Assembly (NCBI GenBank): GCA_017475555.1
Contig: JAFVFL010000034.1
Location: forward strand, 1 to 46,892
Length of the DNA stretch: 46,892 nucleotides
Reading direction: 5' to 3'
Origin: Ruminococcus sp.
Lineage (GTDB): Bacteria; Bacillota; Clostridia; Oscillospirales; Ruminococcaceae
Shown: one piece after another, positions 1-7,998 of the stretch
How positions within the stretch are numbered: position 1 is the stretch's first letter
Layout of the letters: every line of letters begins with the position of its first letter
The notes under the pieces: model-generated
Database searches by the model: none
What the model was told of the DNA's origin: nothing
What the model saw: only the letters and a program-made list of their open reading frames with translations
Made by a program: the position numbers and the translations under genes

Positions 1-116
1 AAAAAATGGTAGAAAAATAATGTGATTCACGTTTATATTATCTACCAACAACTCTCTGAAACCCAGTCAAATCGGATAAAACAGAGAATTGTTACTAAGG
101 AATTCATATAATAGAG
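1..116. other. Intergenic start of window, A+T rich
   Basis: No gene is supported here. An imperfect inverted repeat lies at 7-47: the 7-base arms TGGTAGA (7-13) and TCTACCA (41-47) surround a small GTG/CAC palindrome at 22-30. It could be an operator or the end of an upstream regulatory region, but nothing else supports a function. Confidence 0.3.
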
Positions 117-145
117 TAGACAAATGCACTATTATATGGTATAAT
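117..145 (+). promoter_or_regulatory. Candidate sigma-A promoter abutting a terminator
   Basis: TAGACA at 117-122, a 17-base spacer and TATAAT at 140-145 with an upstream TG (extended -10). The predicted start, about 152, falls inside the hairpin of the next feature. A transcript from here would therefore meet a U-run almost at once. It may be a chance match in A+T-rich DNA. Confidence 0.4.
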
Positions 146-146
146 A

Positions 147-180
147 GACTTGCCTGCTTTTTGCAGGCAGGTCTTTTTTT
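147..180 (+). terminator. Rho-independent terminator of an upstream gene
   Basis: An 11-base-pair stem (147-157 with 163-173, one G-U pair), a TTTTT loop, then seven T residues at 174-180. It probably ends a plus-strand gene lying before the window. It separates that gene from the GH95 gene. Confidence 0.8.
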
Positions 181-294
181 AAGTTCAGCTGCGAATAGTA
201 TTATGGAAAACATTATAATTCGGATAGATTTACAGGGACGACCTCACGTATGATTTTCATTTCTTTTGATACGCTATCCCAGGAGGAGTACAAT

Positions 295-2613
295 ATGTCA
301 ACAGAAACCTTACTTTACTATAAAACGCCTGCGGAGAGCTTCGACTGGGCTCTGCCGGTCGGCAACGGCAGGCTCGGCGGTATGGTCTTCGGAGGTGCCG
401 CAGAGGAGGTCATCAAGCTCAACGAGGACTCCGTCTGGTCAGGCGGTCTGCGTCACCGCATAAACCCTGACGCAAGAGAGGGACTTGCCGAGGTGCGCTC
501 GCTTCTCATTGACGGCAGGATACCAGAGGCGGAAAAGCTCGCATTCCAGAAAATGCAGGGCGTTACACCGAATATGCGCCACTATATGCCGCTCGGCGAC
601 CTCCGGATAAATATGGAGCTTCCCGGCAAGGCAAGGGACTATATGCGTGACCTCGATATCGCTGACGCTGCTGCTGATGTATATTTCTCGGCAGACGGCA
701 TACGCTACACAAGAAATGTGTTCTGCTCAGCTCCTGATGATGTTATGGTGATACGCATAACTGCCGATTCCCCGGGGAAGATCAGCCTTACCTGCTCTAT
801 TGACGGCAGAGATGACTATTACGACGACAACCGCCCGTGCGGTGAGAATATGCTCCTGTATACCGGCGGCACCGGCAGCCGGGACGGGATATTCTTCGCT
901 GTGTGCATCGGTGCGGCAGCAAAGGGCGGCGAGCTGCGGACTCTCGGCGGCTGCCTGAGCGTGAAAAATGCTGACGAGGTGATGATAGTCCTCTCAGCAC
1001 GCACAAGCTTCTACGGCGAGAATTATATCAGCTCTGCAAAGATCGACGTTGAAATGGCTTTGCGGTGCGGATACGAGGAGCTTTTTATGCGGCACACTGC
1101 CGACTATCAGGCACTTTTCAACCGCACGGAGCTTTCGCTGTGCGACAACAGTGACACTGAGATATCCTCCATGACAACGGACGAGAGGATAACCCGGCTC
1201 AAGGGCGATGAAATGGACACAAAGGACAGTGCCCGGCTCGTCCACGACAACAAACTCATGGAGCTTTTCTTCAACTATGGCAGATACCTCATGATATCCG
1301 CAAGCCGTCCTGGTACTCAGCCCATGAATTTACAGGGCATATGGAACGAGAATATGTGGCCGGCATGGGGCAGCAGGTACACTGTAAATATCAACACCGA
1401 GATGAATTACTGGCCGGCTGAGAGCTGCAACCTTTCAGAGTGCCACCTGCCGCTGTTCGACCTGCTCGAAAGAGTATGTGAGAACGGCAGGATAACTGCT
1501 AAGGAAATGTACGGCATAGACAAGGGCTTCGTGTGCCACCACAATACCGATATATGGGGCGATACCGCTCCTCAGGATCTCTGGATGCCGGCAACGATAT
1601 GGCCTACAGGCGGTGCATGGCTTTCGCTGCATATCTTTGAACACTTCGAGTATACCGGGGATATGGAGTTCCTTGCGGATAAGTACCATATCATGAAGGA
1701 GGCGGCGGAATTTTTTGCAGAGTTCCTCATTGAGAACAGTGAGGGTCAGCTCGTCACCTGTCCGTCCGTTTCGCCGGAGAATACATACCTGACGGAGAAC
1801 GGCGTGAAGGGCTGCCTGTGTATGGGGCCGTCAATGGATTCGCAGATAATCACCGTCCTGTTTAGCAACGTCATAAAGGCAGCGGAGCTTCTTGACAGAG
1901 ATAAGGAGCTTGCACAGAGACTGTCACAAATGCTTGAAAGACTGCCGCAGCCGGAGATCGGAAAATATGGACAGATAAAGGAATGGGCTGTGGACTACGA
2001 TGAGGTGGAGATAGGTCACAGGCATATCTCTCAGCTTTTCGCCCTGCACCCGGCTGACCTCATAACCCCGAACAAAACGCCGAAGCTTGCTGACGCTGCA
2101 AGGGCTACGCTCGTGAGAAGACTTATACACGGCGGCGGTCACACCGGCTGGAGCTGTGCGTGGATAACGAATATGTGGGCAAGGCTTTACGACGGAAGAA
2201 TGGTGTATGAAAACCTCAAAAAGCTGCTCTCACACTCCACCAACCCCAATATGACCGACTCGCACCCTCCGTTCCAGATAGACGGGAATTTCGGCGGTAC
2301 TGCGGCAATTGCGGAGTCTCTGCTGCAAAGCTGCGGCGGAGAGATCGTTCTGCTCCCGGCTCTCCCGGAGGAATGGCACAGCGGTCACGTTTACGGACTC
2401 AGGGCCAAGGGCGGTGCTGAGGTCGATATAGAGTGGGAGGACGGAAGACTGACCTATGCGGCTGTAGCTGCCGGTCTTGACACAGAATACAGGATACGTA
2501 CAGGCTGTGTCGCAAGCGTGAGCTGTGACGGAGAAAATGTAGGCTCACGCATTGAGGACGGAGTTATAATTTTCACAGCTCACGCCGGGAAGAAATATGT
2601 CATAAAGCCGTGA
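295..2613 (+). CDS. GH95 family glycoside hydrolase (alpha-L-fucosidase type)
   Basis: Predicted inverting family GH95 glycosidase, which removes terminal alpha-L-fucose (some members alpha-L-galactose) from glycans. The 772 residues match the family's length and order: an N-terminal beta-sandwich opening with PVGNGRLGGMVFGG, an alpha/alpha barrel, and a C-terminal beta domain. The catalytic positions known from bifidobacterial AfcA are visible: the N-x-N pair N365/N367 in NINTEMNYW, the general acid E495 in SPEN, and D663 in QIDGNFGG. No signal peptide is present, so it should work in the cytoplasm on imported oligosaccharides. The ATG at 295 is chosen because AGGAGG at 281-286 lies eight bases upstream; an in-frame ATG at 250 has no ribosome binding site. 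No convincing promoter was found directly upstream (a TATAAT at 214-219 lacks a -35). The GH26 gene follows after 23 bases, probably on the same transcript. Whether it acts on fucose or L-galactose cannot be told. Confidence 0.92.
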   Translation: MSTETLLYYKTPAESFDWALPVGNGRLGGMVFGGAAEEVIKLNEDSVWSGGLRHRINPDAREGLAEVRSLLIDGRIPEAEKLAFQKMQGVTPNMRHYMPLGDLRINMELPGKARDYMRDLDIADAAADVYFSADGIRYTRNVFCSAPDDVMVIRITADSPGKISLTCSIDGRDDYYDDNRPCGENMLLYTGGTGSRDGIFFAVCIGAAAKGGELRTLGGCLSVKNADEVMIVLSARTSFYGENYISSAKIDVEMALRCGYEELFMRHTADYQALFNRTELSLCDNSDTEISSMTTDERITRLKGDEMDTKDSARLVHDNKLMELFFNYGRYLMISASRPGTQPMNLQGIWNENMWPAWGSRYTVNINTEMNYWPAESCNLSECHLPLFDLLERVCENGRITAKEMYGIDKGFVCHHNTDIWGDTAPQDLWMPATIWPTGGAWLSLHIFEHFEYTGDMEFLADKYHIMKEAAEFFAEFLIENSEGQLVTCPSVSPENTYLTENGVKGCLCMGPSMDSQIITVLFSNVIKAAELLDRDKELAQRLSQMLERLPQPEIGKYGQIKEWAVDYDEVEIGHRHISQLFALHPADLITPNKTPKLADAARATLVRRLIHGGGHTGWSCAWITNMWARLYDGRMVYENLKKLLSHSTNPNMTDSHPPFQIDGNFGGTAAIAESLLQSCGGEIVLLPALPEEWHSGHVYGLRAKGGAEVDIEWEDGRLTYAAVAAGLDTEYRIRTGCVASVSCDGENVGSRIEDGVIIFTAHAGKKYVIKP

Positions 2614-2636
2614 GAGTACAGAATAAGGAGAACAGA

Positions 2637-4307
2637 ATGAAAAAAACAGCAGTGCTTGCTGCGGCTTTGCTGACGCTGTCGCTCAGCGGCTGCAAAAAGA
2701 CTGAAAAAAGCGACAATACACCTCCGGAGCCAACGTCTGCCGTTCAGGAGGAAACTCAGCCTGAGACAGACGCTCCGACTGAGGATAAGACCGAGCCTGC
2801 GACCGAAAAGACCGACAGCCTGTACCCGGATTACCCGATAACCTACCCGGAGATAATCCCGCATGACACCGGCGACCTCTATGAAGCGGAGGACGCAAAG
2901 CTCAGCAGCGGTCTGAAAACTGCCGGAGAGCCTGCACAGGACGGCGAGGACGGCGAGGTCTTCAGCGGTGAGGGCTATGTCACGGGCTTTCCGGACAGCG
3001 GCGGCTCGGTGACGTTCGATATAAAGGCTCCGAGCACTCAGCACTACGACTTAGCGTTCAGCATATCCGCCGACACCGAAACTGAGTGCAAGGTCCTTGT
3101 CAACGGCAGAGAATTCAGCTCGTTCACGACTATGGACGACGGCGAATTTACGCTTATCACTCTGTACGGTGCGTTTCTCACAAAGGGACAGAGCGCCATT
3201 GTGATAGATGTGACAGAGCCGTCCGGGGACATTAAGCTGGACTATCTGAGGCTGGCAAACAACACCACCCTCAGCCGCCTCAGCTACGATACGGAGGATT
3301 CCCCGGTCAATGAAAACGCCGGTGAATCGGCAAAAAAGCTGCTCAGCTTCATGACGGAGAGCTACGGGAGATATATCCTCTCCGGGCAGTACGTCTCCGA
3401 CAGCACACAGTCGCCCGGAGATGAAATAGAGCTGATACACGAAACGACCGGAAAATACCCGGTGATACGCTTCTGTGCCCTGACCGGAGACGTTGAGACA
3501 AAGACGCTCGATGCGTGTGCGGAATGGTACAAAAACGGCGGTATCCCGGGGCTTATGTGGTACTGGAACGCTCCGGGGGAGAAGCCCTCGGTGTACGCTG
3601 AGGAAACGGACTTCCGGCTCGCTGACGCATACACGGAGCTTGATATCGCCGGAAAGACCCAGGAGGAGATACGGGGGCTCTATTCGTCCGGGCAGATAAC
3701 CAAGGAATGCTACGGGCTGATACTCGGCATGGACGATATGGCGGGTCAGCTCACGATACTGCGGAACAAGGGCGTTCCGGTGCTGTGGAGACCGCTCCAT
3801 GAGGCAGCAGGCGACTGGTTCTGGTGGGGTGCTGACGGTGCGGACGCCTATATATGGCTCTGGGAGCTGATGTATAAAAGATATACGGAGTTCTTCGGGC
3901 TGGACAATCTTATATGGGTGTGGAGCGGTCAGAGCGACACTGTTCTCGTTGACAAGGATACGTTCGATATCGCCGCACTGGATATATACCTCGACAGCAG
4001 CAGGGATTTCGGCAGCCGCTTTGAGCAGTTCGCTGCATTGCAGGGGATAGTCGGCGGAGATAAGCTCGTTGCCCTAAGTGAATGCAGCAGCATACCGGAT
4101 ATCGACGCTTCGTTCCGTGACAATGCCGTGTGGAGCTTTTTCGGGCTGTGGTACGGCAAATACCTCGAAAATGACGGAAAGCTCTCCGAGGAATATATGA
4201 AAAAGGACTACCTGATACATTGCTACAACTCCGACGGAGTCCTCACTCTTGACGAGTATGAGATACTCAGGAACGGCGGCAAGCTTGAGCCGGAATACGA
4301 GCAATAA
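2637..4307 (+). CDS. GH26 beta-mannanase-like lipoprotein with N-terminal CBM35-like module
   Basis: Predicted surface-anchored endo-beta-mannanase of family GH26 (556 residues). It starts with a lipoprotein signal ending in LSGC (lipid-anchored C19). A Thr/Glu/Pro-rich linker of about 40 residues follows. A carbohydrate-binding module of CBM35 type lies at about 80-195, beginning with the typical YEAEDA and ending in KLDYLRL. The GH26 barrel occupies about 225-545. Its acid/base is E389 in WRPLHEAAGDW and its nucleophile E482 in LVALSECSS, both in the expected contexts. The ATG at 2637 is preceded by AAGGAG at 2625-2630; an in-frame ATG at 2610 overlaps the GH95 stop and has no such site. 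Its partner gene encodes a cytoplasmic exo-glycosidase, so the pair may handle decorated mannans or related polysaccharides. Substrate is inferred from family only. A terminator follows at 4308. Confidence 0.88.
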   Translation: MKKTAVLAAALLTLSLSGCKKTEKSDNTPPEPTSAVQEETQPETDAPTEDKTEPATEKTDSLYPDYPITYPEIIPHDTGDLYEAEDAKLSSGLKTAGEPAQDGEDGEVFSGEGYVTGFPDSGGSVTFDIKAPSTQHYDLAFSISADTETECKVLVNGREFSSFTTMDDGEFTLITLYGAFLTKGQSAIVIDVTEPSGDIKLDYLRLANNTTLSRLSYDTEDSPVNENAGESAKKLLSFMTESYGRYILSGQYVSDSTQSPGDEIELIHETTGKYPVIRFCALTGDVETKTLDACAEWYKNGGIPGLMWYWNAPGEKPSVYAEETDFRLADAYTELDIAGKTQEEIRGLYSSGQITKECYGLILGMDDMAGQLTILRNKGVPVLWRPLHEAAGDWFWWGADGADAYIWLWELMYKRYTEFFGLDNLIWVWSGQSDTVLVDKDTFDIAALDIYLDSSRDFGSRFEQFAALQGIVGGDKLVALSECSSIPDIDASFRDNAVWSFFGLWYGKYLENDGKLSEEYMKKDYLIHCYNSDGVLTLDEYEILRNGGKLEPEYEQ

Positions 4308-4356
4308 AAAAGATAAAAGAGCCTTGTCGAGTGAAAACAAGGCTCTTTTATCTTTT
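4308..4356 (+). terminator. Strong terminator after GH26
   Basis: Perfect 19-base inverted repeat (4308-4326 with 4338-4356) around an 11-base loop. It is A-rich on the left and T-rich on the right, so it can end transcription on either strand. Confidence 0.88.
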
Positions 4357-4603
4357 ATAAAGGATGAAAATTGAAAATTTCTGGATCTCTTATATGATTT
4401 TGATATGGCAGCACGATATTGACATCCAATATCTGATTACCCGGTGTCATTACATCTGCATTTTTAACGCTCAGTAATCTTTCACTGACATGATTATATC
4501 ATGTATGCCCGGATTTTGCAAATATATATTTTTTATCAGGGGTATATGATTTTTATATATCTGACGGTTTTGTAAAATTCACGTTAAATTTCCGCTTTTC
4601 TCC
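4357..4603. other. Intergenic stretch, no gene seen
   Basis: About 250 A+T-rich bases between the GH26 terminator and the promoter of the next gene. No coding region, RNA gene or clear repeat is visible. Confidence 0.6.
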
Positions 4604-4632
4604 TTGACTATTTCCCCCGCTGCAATTATAAT
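4604..4632 (+). promoter_or_regulatory. Sigma-A promoter of the Na/Pi cotransporter gene
   Basis: TTGACT at 4604-4609, 17-base spacer, TATAAT at 4627-4632. The predicted start near 4639 leaves a leader of about 52 bases before the ATG at 4691. The reading frame stays open upstream to 4604, but that apparent extension is this promoter. Confidence 0.85.
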
Positions 4633-4690
4633 AAATGCAGATAAAAATAGATTCAGAAAATCACGGGGGATAAGACAAGGAGCAAAAATT

Positions 4691-6511
4691 ATGGACACGG
4701 AATTTTCGGTATTCAACATCTTCACAATGCTCGGCGGACTGGCGTTCTTCCTGTATGGTATGAACGTAATGTCCACAGGGCTTGAAAAGCTGACCGGCGG
4801 AAAGCTTGAATCCGCACTCAAGAAAATGACCTCTACCAAGCTCATGAGCATCCTCCTCGGAATGATAGTCACTATCGCTATCCAGTCGTCCTCGGCTATG
4901 ACTGTAATGCTCGTCGGCTTCGTAAACTCCGGGCTTATGCAGCTCGAACAGACTATCGCAGTCTGCTTCGGCTCAAATATCGGTACTACCTTTACTGCGT
5001 GGATACTCTGCCTCGGAGATATCAACGGCGGTGAGGGCGGCGGTGCCGCTTCATTCCTGCTCGGGCTCCTCGACCCTGAGGCATTCTCGCCGCTTATCGC
5101 ACTCGTCGGTATCATTATGATAATGGCGTGCAAGAAAAACAAGAAAAAGGATATCGGGCGTATCCTCGTCGGATTTGCGGTGCTCATGACCGGAATGACC
5201 CTGATGAAGCAGTCGGTCGAGCCGCTCACAAGCTCAGAGCAGTTCCGTCAGCTCCTGACAGCATTTGAAAACCCCGTACTCGGCGTACTCGTCGGTACTG
5301 CGTTTACCGGAATAATCCAGAGCTCAGCCGGCTCTATCGCTATACTCATGGCATTCTCAGCCTCCGGCGGTCTGACCTACGGCATGGCTCTGCCGATAAT
5401 CATGGGCTGCAACATCGGTACGTGCGTTACCGCACTTCTCTCGACCTTCGGTGTAAGCAAGGACGCAAAGCGTGTCGCATGGATACATATAATCATAAAA
5501 ATAATCGGCACTCTCGTGCTGCTGCCGATAATAATTATCCTCGAAAAGACCGGAGTTATGGGCTTTATGGAGGATACTGTCGGATATGTCGGCATTTCCG
5601 CAATGCACACTATCTTCAACGTCGCTACCACCGTCATGTTCCTTCCGTTCACAAAGCAGCTCGTATGGCTCTCGCATATCCTTATCAGGGACAGCAAGGA
5701 CGAGCCGGAAGAGCAGAAGCTCACTGTTACAGGACTTGACGAGAGGCTGCTGAAGACCCCGTCTGTAGCTATTGCAGCGTGCAGGAGCGCAACTATAGAG
5801 ATGGCGAATATCACCCGTGAGACGATACAGGAGGCTATGAAACTCCTTGTGACAAAGTACGACGAAAAGTCTGCGGCTGATGTTATCGAAAAGGAGAACG
5901 TCATCGACGAATATGAGGACAAGATAAACGGCTACCTCGTCCGCATATCAAAGAGCAGCGTTACAGGAAGAGACAGCCGTATCGTTTCAAAAATGCTGCA
6001 CAGTATCGGCAATTTCGAGCGTATCTCCGACCATGCGGTGAATCTTGTGGAATCCGCTCAGGAGATGAACGAGAAGGGATTATCGTTCTCGCCGGAGTGC
6101 GTAAAGGAGATAAGCGTGCTTTCTGAGGCGATAAATGAGAATATCGACAAGGCGTTCAATGCGTATATCCTCAACAATCTCACCATTGCACACAAGGTAG
6201 AGCCGCTTGAGGAGGTAGTAGACAACCTCAGCACTGAGCTGAAAAACCGCCATATCCGCCGTTTGCAGAACGATGAATGTACCGTTGAGCTTGGATACAT
6301 TTTCCAGGATATCCTGACAAACTTAGAGCGTGTTTCCGACCATTGTTCAAATATCGCCGGAAACCTCATCGAGACTGACGAAAAGACCAATATCCACGCT
6401 TATCTGCATGATGTCAAGGAGAACGACCAGAAATTCCGTGACGAATACCGTGCCTACTCCGAAAGCTATTTCCTCAAGCTGGGAATAGTTGACGGAGGTG
6501 CGGAGCAGTAA
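4691..6511 (+). CDS. Na/Pi cotransporter family protein with C-terminal PhoU domain
   Basis: Predicted membrane transporter coupling phosphate movement to sodium (606 residues). The first about 340 residues are hydrophobic and contain the two inverted Na_Pi_cotrans repeats, seen in the paired motifs QSSSAMTV with GSNIGTTFTAW and QSSAGSIAI with GCNIGTCVTAL. Residues about 370-590 form a charged helical PhoU-like domain on the cytoplasmic side, which in relatives senses or controls phosphate uptake. Length and order match the bacterial NptA/YjbB-like family. The start at 4691 has AAGGAG at 4677-4682 eight bases upstream. The gene stands alone behind its own promoter, and a hairpin at 6523-6551 shared with the convergent flavin reductase gene ends it. 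No pho box was recognised. Direction of transport (uptake or export) is not settled for this family. Confidence 0.9.
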   Translation: MDTEFSVFNIFTMLGGLAFFLYGMNVMSTGLEKLTGGKLESALKKMTSTKLMSILLGMIVTIAIQSSSAMTVMLVGFVNSGLMQLEQTIAVCFGSNIGTTFTAWILCLGDINGGEGGGAASFLLGLLDPEAFSPLIALVGIIMIMACKKNKKKDIGRILVGFAVLMTGMTLMKQSVEPLTSSEQFRQLLTAFENPVLGVLVGTAFTGIIQSSAGSIAILMAFSASGGLTYGMALPIIMGCNIGTCVTALLSTFGVSKDAKRVAWIHIIIKIIGTLVLLPIIIILEKTGVMGFMEDTVGYVGISAMHTIFNVATTVMFLPFTKQLVWLSHILIRDSKDEPEEQKLTVTGLDERLLKTPSVAIAACRSATIEMANITRETIQEAMKLLVTKYDEKSAADVIEKENVIDEYEDKINGYLVRISKSSVTGRDSRIVSKMLHSIGNFERISDHAVNLVESAQEMNEKGLSFSPECVKEISVLSEAINENIDKAFNAYILNNLTIAHKVEPLEEVVDNLSTELKNRHIRRLQNDECTVELGYIFQDILTNLERVSDHCSNIAGNLIETDEKTNIHAYLHDVKENDQKFRDEYRAYSESYFLKLGIVDGGAEQ

Positions 6512-6522
6512 CAGCCATATAA

Positions 6523-6551
6523 AACGCCCTGCATGATCCATGCAGGGCGTT
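6523..6551. terminator. Bidirectional terminator between convergent genes
   Basis: A perfect 13-base-pair stem (6523-6535 with 6539-6551) around ATC, flanked by short A and T tracts. It serves both the cotransporter gene (plus) and the flavin reductase gene (minus). Confidence 0.8.
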
Positions 6552-6557
6552 TGTGTA

Positions 6558-7076
6558 TCAGTCCTTTTTCTCATATACCCCGGTTATCTCACAGATATAT
6601 GCCCTGTGATACGGCTCAGAATCGCTTCTGTACGTGCTGCCGGGAATATCATCATCTGTCACAAAGCCGGACTCCGTGATATCGTACTGATACAGCTTAC
6701 GGAGTACGAATACAAGCTCTGCCTGCTCAAAGGTCACACAGCCGTCAAGCTCTGCCGGGACAAGTCCCGTCTCAGCCGCCTTATCGCAGTCTCTGCCCGA
6801 ATGTGAGCCGCAGAACGCAAGTGCCTTGCGGTGCTCCTCAGAGAAAAACGATGCCGTGAGGTACTCTCCGTCCTCAACAAAGCCGTATGTATAGCGGTTC
6901 GGGCGTATGTAGCAGGTCAGGACGTTCCTGTTCCACAGCACGCCGAGCTGTCCCCATGAAGCGGTCATGGTATTGAAGCTGCCGGGCTTTCCTCCGGTGA
7001 GGAGCATCCACTCACTGCCTATCTTCGTGAATGGGTTTAGCTGAAGCTCCTTTATATCCTTTTTTATGAATGACAT
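6558..7076 (-). CDS. Flavin reductase family protein (FMN-binding split barrel)
   Basis: A 172-residue protein of the flavin reductase-like, FMN-binding split-barrel family. The region around NTMTASWGQLGVLWNRNVLTCYIRPNRYTY is the usual flavin-binding segment (T/S-rich strand followed by a conserved R-P-x-R-Y), and GCVTFEQAELV is typical of the C-terminal half. Members are NAD(P)H:flavin reductases or bind FMN for redox reactions in the cytoplasm; the partner is unknown. The ATG at 7076 is preceded by AAAGAGG. An in-frame start at 7103 would overlap the upstream gene and lacks a good site. It lies 4 bases behind the Spo0A-like gene, so the two are almost certainly cotranscribed, which is an unusual pairing. 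Specific substrate cannot be read from the sequence. Confidence 0.85.
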   Translation of the reverse strand: MSFIKKDIKELQLNPFTKIGSEWMLLTGGKPGSFNTMTASWGQLGVLWNRNVLTCYIRPNRYTYGFVEDGEYLTASFFSEEHRKALAFCGSHSGRDCDKAAETGLVPAELDGCVTFEQAELVFVLRKLYQYDITESGFVTDDDIPGSTYRSDSEPYHRAYICEITGVYEKKD

Positions 7077-7080
7077 AGTA

Positions 7081-7842
7081 TTACCTCTTTCCTCTGACCT
7101 CAAGCAGGGATTTGTACCTCAGCCGGAGCTTGTCGGTGATAAGCGCGATAAACTCCGAATTTGTGGGCTTTCCCTTGCCCGTGTCAACTGTATAGCCGAA
7201 AAATGAATTGAGCGTATCGACGTTGCCCCTGTCCCACGCTATCTCGATCGCATGACGGATAGCCCTCTCGACCCTTGATGATGTCGTGTCGTAGATACCT
7301 GCAACGGTGGGATACAGCAGCTTCGTTACGCTGTCGAGGAGCGTCTTGTCCTCGATAGAATAGAGTATCGCAGTACGCAGATAGTGGTAGCCCTTGATAT
7401 GTGCGGGAACGCCAAGCTGGTGTATCATATCTGTCACGACTATCTCCATATCGTCCGAAAGGCTTGCGGCAATGCTGCTGACGGAGGAGTTTATCGCAGC
7501 AGCAAGGTCGTCTGCGTCACACGGCTTGAGCAGCAGCTTTGCAGCCCCGTTCTCCATGACCTGCCGCTCTACAAACTCATTGTCGTACTCCGAAAGCACG
7601 ATGAATGACGGCAGCTTTCCGCCGAATTCCTTTACCCTCCGCATCACCGTCACAGCGTCGCCGTTTTGCAGGTTCACATCAATGACAACAGCGTCCGGCG
7701 ACTCCTTCTGGACAGAATCTATCACCGCACTGCACTCCTTGCGTCTGGTATAGGCATACATTCCCCTTTCACGAAGCTTATTTGCTATACCCACGCCTGC
7801 ACCGGAATCATCACCTATCAGCACCTTTATCTTATTGTTCAT
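7081..7842 (-). CDS. spo0A: Spo0A-like response regulator
   Basis: Two-domain regulator of 253 residues. Residues 1-120 form a receiver domain with the acidic pair D11/D12, phospho-acceptor D55, S84 (in place of Thr) and K106. Residues about 135-250 are a clear Spo0A DNA-binding domain, with [33 protein letters not shown] and [12 protein letters not shown] almost as in bacilli and clostridia. In spore formers Spo0A is activated by a phosphorelay and binds TGTCGAA boxes. The receiver is divergent: the usual Pro after the acceptor Asp is missing (DVNLQNGD), so phosphorylation control may differ. A strong AAAGGAGGT lies at 7851-7859. The product could control sporulation or, in a non-sporing Ruminococcus, another stationary-phase programme. 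No other sporulation gene is in the window. Confidence 0.88.
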   Translation of the reverse strand: MNNKIKVLIGDDSGAGVGIANKLRERGMYAYTRRKECSAVIDSVQKESPDAVVIDVNLQNGDAVTVMRRVKEFGGKLPSFIVLSEYDNEFVERQVMENGAAKLLLKPCDADDLAAAINSSVSSIAASLSDDMEIVVTDMIHQLGVPAHIKGYHYLRTAILYSIEDKTLLDSVTKLLYPTVAGIYDTTSSRVERAIRHAIEIAWDRGNVDTLNSFFGYTVDTGKGKPTNSEFIALITDKLRLRYKSLLEVRGKR

Positions 7843-7873
7843 TATTTTCTACCTCCTTTTATGCTGTAATTCT

Positions 7874-7902
7874 ATGTTAGCAGATTTTTTCCGCCTTTGC
7901 AA
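7874..7902 (-). promoter_or_regulatory. Candidate promoter of the Spo0A-like gene
   Basis: Read on the minus strand: TTGCAA (7897-7902), 17-base spacer, TAACAT (7874-7879). Each box matches the sigma-A consensus at four or five of six positions, so this is a moderate candidate. Confidence 0.4.
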
Positions 7903-7998
7903 CAGCGTATTTTGACATAAAAGGATAGTTATGATCGAAAAATGATGATTTTAGTCTGAGACTGTTCAAATGTCCGCAAGGCAGCCGTCCGGCTTGGT

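Noticed and set aside
7..47. Inverted repeat as transposon end
   Set aside because: Arms are only seven bases and imperfect inside, with no transposase and no target-site duplication visible.
3051..3800. Long open frame of 249 codons on the minus strand opposite the GH26 gene
   Set aside because: The GH26 product on the plus strand has clear motifs. The opposite frame has an Arg- and Leu-rich composition without domains or a ribosome binding site, so it is a shadow.
4604..4690. N-terminal extension of the Na/Pi cotransporter
   Set aside because: The extra codons overlap a TTGACT-N17-TATAAT promoter, while a proper ribosome binding site lies before 4691.
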